Origin: Methylomarinum vadi
GTDB lineage: Bacteria; Pseudomonadota; Gammaproteobacteria; Methylococcales; Methylomonadaceae
Assembly: GCF_000733935.1 (NCBI RefSeq)
Contig: NZ_JPON01000001.1
Span: forward strand, 3,732,623 to 3,796,622
Length of the DNA stretch: 64,000 nt
Reading direction: 5' to 3'
The notes under the pieces are model-generated. The model searched no databases and was not told the DNA's origin. It saw nothing but the letters and a program-made list of their open reading frames with translations. Both the position numbers and the translations under genes were made by a program. The first letter of the stretch is position 1. Each line of letters opens with the position of its first letter. Below, piece by piece: positions 1-6,126 of the stretch.

Positions 1-486
1 CGGGGCGCCCCATAGATAGACTTCGGGATCGCCGACGTTCACTCCCCACCAGCGCCTGGCCCTGATTCTTCCCGCTGCATCCGAAGCCTGCCGCCAGCGC
101 CCGAAATGAAAGATCAACGGTTGGCCGCTGGAGCCGCCGGTACTGTATTGTTTGCTGCCGCCGGGAACGTCTCGCCATCTCATTTCGGCCCCATGCAGTT
201 GAGCGTCTTGTTTGCTCATGGTGGGCAGACGCCGGAAATCCTCCAGGGTGCATCGCTCGGGAATTATATCGGCCGCTTTGATTCTTTCGGCATGCCAGGG
301 GCAGTGTCGTAACGCGGAGCTAAGCAGCGTACGTAGCTTTGTTACTTGTAGGGCTTCGGTGTCGTCTCTTGTTAGCCATTGGGTTTGTTCGAGCTGTTTT
401 AGATAGCGGAAAGTCGGGCGACTCAACAGCGCTTCTTGCAAGGGATAAATGACATTCCGAGAGAGAAAAGGCGGGAAAGAAGACAT
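1..486 (-). CDS. PaaK/CapK-family adenylate-forming ligase, N-terminal part
   Basis: An open frame of 162 codons starts at an ATG at 486 and runs off the left edge with no stop. Around residues 113-124 it has a Ser/Gly-rich phosphate-binding loop (YSTGGSSGQPL), followed by FHFGR and an RRWWGVNVGD stretch. These match the phenylacetate-CoA ligase / CapK / coenzyme F390 synthetase family of AMP-forming enzymes, which activate a carboxylate as acyl-AMP. In CapK-type members the role is tied to surface polysaccharide or specialised-lipid assembly. The substrate cannot be told from this fragment. The next gene upstream (647-1219) is on the same strand, but about 160 bp of AT-rich DNA separates them, so this gene probably has its own promoter. 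The family call is fairly secure; the function is open. Confidence 0.75.
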   Translation of the reverse strand, partial: MSSFPPFLSRNVIYPLQEALLSRPTFRYLKQLEQTQWLTRDDTEALQVTKLRTLLSSALRHCPWHAERIKAADIIPERCTLEDFRRLPTMSKQDAQLHGAEMRWRDVPGGSKQYSTGGSSGQPLIFHFGRWRQASDAAGRIRARRWWGVNVGDPEVYLWGAP

Positions 487-646
487 TGATAAAAGCCCAT
501 GAAGTTATAGAAGTTTTTTTCTGAAATGGTTGAACGTATATTATAAAAAAACTGTATCTTAAAATGTGTATTCGTGAAGAACAATCTTGTAAGTGTAGTG
601 GCTATGCTAATGTTTAACAAAAATGTTCAAAAATACGACCGTGCTA
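487..646. other. AT-rich intergenic segment
   Basis: This stretch is markedly AT-rich compared with its neighbours and has long A and T runs, for example around 530-550. It lies directly upstream of the leftward CapK-like gene and most likely carries its promoter. I see no gene or clear operator in it. Confidence 0.4.
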
Positions 647-1219
647 TCATTTTTCTGCTGCGTTAAATAATTGCTCTGCTTGTGTGAAGTTCAGGCTAAT
701 GATGCCGCCCTTTCTCATCGATTGTTTCAATGAATAACTAAGAGCCGAAGCCAGTATTCGGGAATAGTAGGGCAAGGTTTCGATGTAAGCGGGCAGAACA
801 TTGTCCACTTGCGTGGCTTGGCGTATTTTCTCGTCGAAGCGTTCGCGTTGGCGGGTGATTTCCGTGATCAATTTCTGATCGCTGCGGCTTTGCTCGGACA
901 ATTCCAGCGTCCAGGTCAGGTCTTTCTGTAGTTGGCAAACGCCTATGTAGCGGCCGGATTGCGCCGGGGTCCATTGTTCCGGGGCTATCAATGACAGTTG
1001 GTAGGTTCCGTCTTTACGGTAAAGCCAGTAGTCTTGGCCGCAGATCGGTTTGAAGCGAATTTGGCTGTGCAAGACGAAAAGGGAAGTGAATAATTCGTCG
1101 GCGATGCGATGGATGTCCTTGGCAGGGACGGACAGGTTTTGGGTGGTCTGTCGAAGGTTTTCCAGAATTGGGGCAAGTCCTTTTCCTTGGGGGTTAGCGG
1201 ATTTTCTGAAATCAGTCAT
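647..1219 (-). CDS. DUF2452-family protein
   Basis: A 190-residue soluble protein with no signal peptide or membrane segment. The middle contains F-K-P-I-C-G-Q-D-Y-W-L-Y (about residues 56-67), then a LSLIAPEQW stretch and a YIGVCQLQKDLTW stretch. This order (F-x-P-x-x-G-x-x-Y-x-L-Y, L-S-L-I-x-P, I-G-x-x-x-L-x-x-D-x-x-W) is what I recall for DUF2452 proteins, whose biochemical role is unknown. The N-terminal third resembles the family in having conserved hydrophobic heptads. It reads leftward away from the fae-like gene and is separated from it by a terminator hairpin, so it is probably its own unit. No function can be assigned. Confidence 0.7.
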   Translation of the reverse strand: MTDFRKSANPQGKGLAPILENLRQTTQNLSVPAKDIHRIADELFTSLFVLHSQIRFKPICGQDYWLYRKDGTYQLSLIAPEQWTPAQSGRYIGVCQLQKDLTWTLELSEQSRSDQKLITEITRQRERFDEKIRQATQVDNVLPAYIETLPYYSRILASALSYSLKQSMRKGGIISLNFTQAEQLFNAAEK

Positions 1220-1278
1220 TGCTTCCGAAAAAGGTTTTTCGAACCTCTATTCTTTTCGGTTGGCTGTGTGATTTTTTT

Positions 1279-1311
1279 CGCCTTAACAAAAGCCCCGCAA
1301 GGGCGGGGCTT
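1279..1311 (-). terminator. Intrinsic terminator after the Fae-family gene
   Basis: A 9-bp perfect stem (AAGCCCCGC at 1290-1298 with GCGGGGCTT at 1303-1311) has a 4-nt loop. Read leftward it is followed by a T-rich tract (TTTTGTT). It lies about 20 bp past the stop codon of the Fae-family gene. Confidence 0.75.
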
Positions 1312-1331
1312 CTTCTTGACGATAAAGCGGT

Positions 1332-1880
1332 TTAGATTTTGCCGTCCAGACCCATTTGGAAATACTTATGGGTGATTTTGTCCTGGTTTTCCAGCAACCA
1401 ATCGATGTCAGGCGTGTTGGTCATCGCTTTGTGGATCGCCTGCGCCGTTGCCTTGCGGTGGATGTCGAACAGGATTTGGTGGTCCAGGTTATCATCTTTA
1501 GCGACGCTAGGGTTCAACCAAACCGAGCAAATGATGCCCAGATCGTTGGCTTTTTCCTTGGGAATGTCGCCGGCGCGAACGGCATCGAGTACGCCGTTGG
1601 CAATAGCCGCCTGCACGGTCCCCATCAGGATGTTGGTGTAGCGGTTATTGTTAACGGTGACTTTGCTCACCATCAATGTGACAGGACGCACTTGAATGTC
1701 TGTATTCAGAATGGCAAAAACCTTGGAGTGGCCTTTGGTTTGGTCGCCGGTCAGGGTCGCCAACGCGGTGCCTACAGGGCCGTCCAGTTCACCGATGACG
1801 ATTTCCGGTTCCGCAGCCGTTCCCGGCGGCCCGCCTGCAACGAGAGCTTCACCGGTACGCATGATAATTCTTTCGCTCAT
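1332..1880 (-). CDS. Formaldehyde-activating enzyme family protein (Fae paralogue lacking the catalytic His)
   Basis: A 182-residue protein. The start at 1880 is chosen because a strong AGGAG sits about 7 nt upstream; a longer frame upstream has no such site. Residues 9-14 (TGEALV), 45-57 (F-A-I-L-N-T-D-I-Q-V-R-P region), and the TLMVSKVTVNN stretch match the Fae family, which condenses formaldehyde with tetrahydromethanopterin (H4MPT). In characterised Fae the catalytic base is His17 in an A-H-I-D-L context. Aligning on the following V/I-I-G places Glu24 there, and no His lies nearby. It therefore looks like a Fae paralogue (Fae2/Fae3-like), possibly with a binding or sensing role rather than standard Fae activity. 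It is monocistronic, with its own terminator, divergent from a radical SAM gene 80 bp away. Its presence supports a methylotrophic host. Confidence 0.8.
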   Translation of the reverse strand: MSERIIMRTGEALVAGGPPGTAAEPEIVIGELDGPVGTALATLTGDQTKGHSKVFAILNTDIQVRPVTLMVSKVTVNNNRYTNILMGTVQAAIANGVLDAVRAGDIPKEKANDLGIICSVWLNPSVAKDDNLDHQILFDIHRKATAQAIHKAMTNTPDIDWLLENQDKITHKYFQMGLDGKI

Positions 1881-1960
1881 GTTTATCTCCTGTAAAAACA
1901 TTAAAAAAGTATTCCTAACCCAGTAGAATAACATGTTTTGCAGCGAATCTTAACCGTACC

Positions 1961-2812
1961 GTGACACAGCGTTTAACGACCACCGATCATCGCCGCGATG
2001 CGGCAGGGTTGCACTATATTTATCCGGTCATTTCCCGCAGGGCAGGGGGGCTATCGATTGGAATTAACTTTAATACCAACAATTCCTGCAACTGGCGATG
2101 CGTCTATTGTCAGGTGCCCGATTTAAAGCGTGGATCCGCGCCGCCGCTCGATTTTGCCTTGTTGGAAAGTGAATTGAAGCATTTTCTCGATCGAGTACTG
2201 CATGGCGATTTTTTCGACTGTTTCGGTGTCCCGGAGCAGCAACGCGTAATCAAGGATATCGCCATTTCCGGCAATGGCGAGCCGACCAGTCTGCCGGAGT
2301 TTGCCGAGGCGGTTCGGCTTATCGGTGAGATAGGCGAGGCGAAGGGGATTTTTCCGGGCAGCGGTTTGGTTTTGATTACCAATGGCAGCCTGATGCATCA
2401 GGCGAAGGTTCAGGAAGGGCTCCGGGAGTTAAACCGTTTCGGCGGCGAGGTGTGGTTTAAGCTCGATAGCCCGACCAAGGCCGGGCGAGTCGCGATCAAT
2501 AACAGTTTGGAAAGTGACGATAAGGTTCTGCAGCATTTGCATATCTGTGCCGGTTTGTGCCCGACCAAACTGCAAACTTGCGTATTGAATTACAAGCGTT
2601 ATCCATGGAGTCAAGAAGAGAAGCAGGCATATTTGGAGTTATTGTCGCGGATCAAAAATGAGATAAAGCTTGAAAAGATCATGCTTTACAGCATTGCCCG
2701 CCAGTCGATGCAACCGGAGGCAAATGAATTGACCCCTGTGCCCGAAGAACAAATGCGGGAATTCGCCAAGCGAATTGAAAAGTTGGGCTACAAGGTTTCG
2801 GTCAGCGTGTAG
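1961..2812 (+). CDS. Radical SAM protein of unknown specificity
   Basis: A 283-residue protein beginning at a GTG; no ATG lies in frame before the conserved core, so GTG is the best start. Residues 46-53 give C-N-W-R-C-V-Y-C, the CX3CX2C motif that binds the SAM-reducing [4Fe-4S] cluster. It is followed by ISGNGEPT, the GGE-like SAM contact, and VLITNGS, all in the expected radical SAM order. No SPASM or B12 domain is visible, so this is a compact core enzyme with a short C-terminal extension. It is divergent from the Fae paralogue (80 bp) and convergent with a small gene. The class is certain; the substrate is unknown. Confidence 0.85.
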   Translation: MTQRLTTTDHRRDAAGLHYIYPVISRRAGGLSIGINFNTNNSCNWRCVYCQVPDLKRGSAPPLDFALLESELKHFLDRVLHGDFFDCFGVPEQQRVIKDIAISGNGEPTSLPEFAEAVRLIGEIGEAKGIFPGSGLVLITNGSLMHQAKVQEGLRELNRFGGEVWFKLDSPTKAGRVAINNSLESDDKVLQHLHICAGLCPTKLQTCVLNYKRYPWSQEEKQAYLELLSRIKNEIKLEKIMLYSIARQSMQPEANELTPVPEEQMREFAKRIEKLGYKVSVSV

Positions 2813-2846
2813 GGCGGATGCCGCAGGCAATCTGCCACTCCGCCTT
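2812..2846. terminator. Hairpin between convergent genes
   Basis: AGGGCGGA pairs with TCCGCCTT, with a smaller internal GCC/GGC stem. It sits exactly between the stop codons of the convergent radical SAM gene and the 85-aa gene, as a shared bidirectional terminator would. No long T tract is present, so the call is tentative. Confidence 0.4.
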
Positions 2847-3102
2847 AAACAAAGATATCGATGACGCTTTGTTTCATCTCGTGATCGGTTTGCAGTAGTT
2901 TAACGCCGGCCTGGTTCTCCAGGTTGGCTTCCTTCAGGCTGAGAAGAGCGGGAAGCGCCGAGCGGGAATCAAAGTCTTCGGGTTTTCCGACTTCTTGCTC
3001 GTCTACGGGAAGGGTTGCGATTTCGTGAGCGGCCTGACTGGCTTTTTGTTGGGAACTGGAGATCAGGTTAAACGCGCTGGTGGCCGGATCGGTGATGTTC
3101 AT
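2845..3102 (-). CDS. Small protein of unknown function (85 aa)
   Basis: An 85-residue protein with a good AGGAG site 7 nt before its ATG (start 3102). It has no signal peptide or membrane segment. The N-terminal half is Ser/Ala-rich helix; residues 50-85 form an amphipathic helix (A-L-L-S-L-K-E-A-N-L-E-N-Q then E-M-K-Q-S-V-I-D-I). This loosely recalls the C-terminal coiled-coil segment of flagellar rod/hook proteins (EM-x-K-x-x-L-D-I type), but no flagellar gene is nearby and the N-terminal rod motif is missing. I do not recognise the family with confidence. It is transcribed alone, convergent with the radical SAM gene. Confidence 0.6.
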   Translation of the reverse strand: MNITDPATSAFNLISSSQQKASQAAHEIATLPVDEQEVGKPEDFDSRSALPALLSLKEANLENQAGVKLLQTDHEMKQSVIDIFV

Positions 3103-3270
3103 AACAAACTCCTGTTTTATCTGTCTGTATTTTATATTCCTGTAGACAAATCCGACAACAGTTGGTTGTTTGCTATGTTCAAATTTGAGAGGCAGTTCAA
3201 TGAATGCAGGCGGCTATCTCGGATTCCGCGGTGTTGTATCCTGTTTGCGGCTGATCATCGTGATTTTATT

Positions 3271-3354
3271 GATGGGTTTCGGCTATCGCCTCTACCCATC
3301 CTACGCTATCTGGGAGCAGTTATGTAGGATGGGTAGAGCTTAAGCGAAACCCAT
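3271..3354. repeat. Long palindromic intergenic repeat
   Basis: Two arms of about 32 bp (3271-3304 and 3324-3354) are near-perfect inverted copies, each containing GATGGGTTTCG and TCTACCCATCCTAC. The loop is about 19 bp. A single arm of the same sequence recurs at 56979-57006. It lies just beyond the stop of lpdA (3371), so it may also act as a 3' stem-loop for the PDH transcript. It appears to be a dispersed genomic repeat. Confidence 0.75.
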
Positions 3355-3370
3355 CGATCGGGCTCCTCGG

Positions 3371-4789
3371 TTATTTTTTGAGGTATAAATCGGTGATCGT
3401 CCCGGTAACCATTTCGGCCGCGAAGGCGAAGGTTTCCGACAGGGTCGGGTGGGCATGGATGGTCAGGCCGATATCCTCGGCGTCCGCGCCCATCTCCAGC
3501 GCCAGCACCGCCTCGGCCAGCAACTCGCCGGCGTTCGGACCGACGATGCCGGCGCCGAGCAGGCGTCCGGTTTCCTTATCGCACAGGACCTTGGTGACGC
3601 CTTCGTTGCGTCCCAGACTCAACGACCGACCGCTGGCGGCCCACGGGAAGGCGCCTTTTTCGTATTCGATGCCTTGTTCCTTGGCTTGGTTTTCGGTCAG
3701 CCCCATCCAGGCGACTTCCGGATCGGTGTAAGCGACCGAAGGCACCGTCAATGCGTCGAAAGCGCTCTTATGGCCGCTGATGACCTCGGCGGCGATTTTG
3801 GCTTCGTAGGCGGCCTTGTGCGCCAACATGGGATTGCCGACGATATCGCCGATGGCGAAGATATGGCTGACATTGGTGCGTTGTTGCTTATCGACCGGAA
3901 TAAAACCGCGTTCGTCGATTTCGATGCCGGCTTTGTCGGCGTCGATCAGGTTACCGTTCGGCCGGCGGCCGACCGCGACCAGAACCTTGTCGAAGACTTC
4001 GCTGTCCGGTGCATCCTTGCCGTCGAAACTGACTTTCAAGCCTTCGTCACTTGCTTCGATCGCCGTGACCTGGGTTTTCAGCCAGATATTGTCGTATTGT
4101 TTTTTGATGCGTTTCTGCAGCGGCATGACCAGGTCCTTGTCGCAGCCCGGAATAATTTGCTCCATCAATTCGACGACACTGATTTTCGAACCCAGGGCAT
4201 GATAGACGGTGGCCATTTCCAGGCCGATGATGCCGCCGCCGACGATCAGCAGTTTTTCCGGAATGCTTTCCAGCGCCAGGGCTCCGGTGGAGTCTAGCAG
4301 ACGCGGGTCGTCGTTGGGGAATGAAGGGATCTGGGTCGGATGCGAGCCGGCGGCGATGATGGCGTTATCGAAGGTGACGGTTTGCACGCCGTCGTCGCCG
4401 TGAACTTCCAGCGTATTGGCCGAGGTGAATTTGCCGACGCCGGTGAGTCGGGTGATCTTGCGTTGCTTGACCAATTGCGCCAGGCCCTTGTTCAGCGACT
4501 GGGTGACGCTTTCCTTCCAACTGCGGATTTTATCCAGATCCAGTTCGGGCTTGGCGAAAGTCACGCCGTGCGCGGCAAAAGCATCTGCCTCGTGGATGAC
4601 TTGAGCGATATGCAGTAGGGCCTTGGATGGGATACAGCCGACGTTCAGACAGACGCCGCCCAGTACCGGATATTTTTCCACCAGCACCACTTTCTTGCCC
4701 AGGTCCGCGGCACGAAACGCGGCGGTATAACCGCCGGGGCCGCCGCCCAATACCAGGACTTCCGCATTGATAGTTGATTCAGCAGACAT
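3371..4789 (-). CDS. lpdA: Dihydrolipoamide dehydrogenase (E3 of pyruvate dehydrogenase)
   Basis: A 472-residue flavoprotein, full family length. It has an N-terminal FAD Rossmann motif (LGGGPGGYTAA) and the redox-active disulfide GGVCLNVGCIPSKALL at about residues 44-59. A second NAD-binding motif (IVGGGIIGLE) follows, and the C-terminal HAHPTLSE contains the catalytic His-Glu pair at the dimer interface. It reoxidises dihydrolipoyl groups on E2 with NAD+. It is the last gene of aceE-aceF-lpdA, 18 bp after aceF, so it is the PDH-dedicated E3. A second E3 for 2-oxoglutarate dehydrogenase could exist elsewhere. Nothing in the sequence looks degenerate. Confidence 0.95.
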   Translation of the reverse strand: MSAESTINAEVLVLGGGPGGYTAAFRAADLGKKVVLVEKYPVLGGVCLNVGCIPSKALLHIAQVIHEADAFAAHGVTFAKPELDLDKIRSWKESVTQSLNKGLAQLVKQRKITRLTGVGKFTSANTLEVHGDDGVQTVTFDNAIIAAGSHPTQIPSFPNDDPRLLDSTGALALESIPEKLLIVGGGIIGLEMATVYHALGSKISVVELMEQIIPGCDKDLVMPLQKRIKKQYDNIWLKTQVTAIEASDEGLKVSFDGKDAPDSEVFDKVLVAVGRRPNGNLIDADKAGIEIDERGFIPVDKQQRTNVSHIFAIGDIVGNPMLAHKAAYEAKIAAEVISGHKSAFDALTVPSVAYTDPEVAWMGLTENQAKEQGIEYEKGAFPWAASGRSLSLGRNEGVTKVLCDKETGRLLGAGIVGPNAGELLAEAVLALEMGADAEDIGLTIHAHPTLSETFAFAAEMVTGTITDLYLKK

Positions 4790-4807
4790 AGCCTTTCTCC
4801 CTTTTCC

Positions 4808-6112
4808 TTAAAGTAACAGACGGCGCAAATCGCCCAGATAGGATTTGATCGCTTCCATGAAGCGGGCGCCTTCCGCGCCGTCGATTACACGATGATCGTA
4901 GGTCAGGTCCAGCGGCAGCATTAATCTTGGCTCGAAGCTTTCGCCATTCCAGACCGGTTGCATTTTCGCCCGGGTCACGCCCAGGATCGCCACTTCCGGC
5001 GCATTGACGATCGGAGTAAAAGCGGTACCGCCGATGCCGCCGAGGCTGGAAATCGTCATGCAGCCGCCTTGCATATCGGCCGGCAGCAATTTGCCCTTTC
5101 TGGCCAGATCGCTTTTTTCCGATAGTTCCCGCGACAATTCGATGATGCTCTTTTTGTCGACATCGCGCAGCACCGGTACGACCAGGCCGTTAGGGGTGTC
5201 GACGGCAATCCCGATATTGAAGTATTTTTTAAAGAACAGTTTTTCGCCGTCGGTCGACAAGGAGCTGTTGAAGGACGGAAATTGTTTCATCGCCGCGGTC
5301 AGGGCCTTGATGATGAACACCAGTCCGGTCAGCTTGACTTCGGTGTTTTTGTCGGCATTGGTCGCCTTGCGGAACGCCTCCATGTCGGTGATGTCCACCT
5401 CGTCATGGTAGGTGACCATCGGCAGGTTCAGCCAGACGCGGCTCATGTTCTGACCGGTCAAACGCTTGATTTTGTTCAGCGGTTGTTCCTCGACTTCGCC
5501 GAACTGACTGAAATCGACCGCCGGAATCGGCGGAATGCCGGCGCCGCCCTGCGCGCCGCCGCTAGAAGCCATGACTTGCTTGACGAAGTTTTTGACATCC
5601 TCCTTTAGGATGCGGCCCTTACGGCCGCTACCGTTGCCGATCCGGCCGATATCGACGCCCAGTTCGCGGGCGAATAGCCTGACGCTAGGCGTGGCATGGG
5701 CCTTGGCGCCGCCGCTGGCGGGGAGGGTAACCTCGGCTGGCGCGGGGGCAGGCTTCGGCGTTTCCGTCTCGATTTTTACCGCCGGCGCTGCTACAGGCGC
5801 GGCCGTTTCCGGTTGCGCGGCAGGTGCCGGTTCTGCCGGCGCCGCAGCTTCTTCCTGTGCCGCGCCGGGAGCTGCGGGGGCTAGCATGGCGATCAGGGTG
5901 CCTTCGTTGACCTTGTCGCCGACCTTGATGTGGACCTGCTCGACCTTGCCGGCCGCGCTGGACGGTAGGTCCATCGTGGCCTTGTCGGTCTCTAGTACCG
6001 CGACGGTTTGTTCGACTTCGATCTCGTCGCCGGGCTGGATCAGGACTTCGATAACATCGATATCCGAGACATTACCCAGATCCGGGACTTTTATTTCAAT
6101 TAAAGATGTCAT
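4808..6112 (-). CDS. aceF: Pyruvate dehydrogenase E2, dihydrolipoamide acetyltransferase
   Basis: A 434-residue E2. One N-terminal lipoyl domain has the lipoylated Lys in LETDKATMDLP (Lys near residue 44). It is followed by an Ala/Pro-rich linker (about 75-130), a peripheral subunit-binding domain (ATPSVRLFARELGVDIG) and the catalytic acyltransferase domain. The catalytic DHRVIDG with the active-site His lies near the C terminus. It transfers acetyl from lipoamide to CoA and forms the core of the complex. E. coli AceF has three lipoyl domains; this one has one, a common arrangement elsewhere. It lies 14 bp after aceE and 18 bp before lpdA in one operon. Confidence 0.95.
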   Translation of the reverse strand: MTSLIEIKVPDLGNVSDIDVIEVLIQPGDEIEVEQTVAVLETDKATMDLPSSAAGKVEQVHIKVGDKVNEGTLIAMLAPAAPGAAQEEAAAPAEPAPAAQPETAAPVAAPAVKIETETPKPAPAPAEVTLPASGGAKAHATPSVRLFARELGVDIGRIGNGSGRKGRILKEDVKNFVKQVMASSGGAQGGAGIPPIPAVDFSQFGEVEEQPLNKIKRLTGQNMSRVWLNLPMVTYHDEVDITDMEAFRKATNADKNTEVKLTGLVFIIKALTAAMKQFPSFNSSLSTDGEKLFFKKYFNIGIAVDTPNGLVVPVLRDVDKKSIIELSRELSEKSDLARKGKLLPADMQGGCMTISSLGGIGGTAFTPIVNAPEVAILGVTRAKMQPVWNGESFEPRLMLPLDLTYDHRVIDGAEGARFMEAIKSYLGDLRRLLL

Positions 6113-6126
6113 TTATATTCTTTTCC

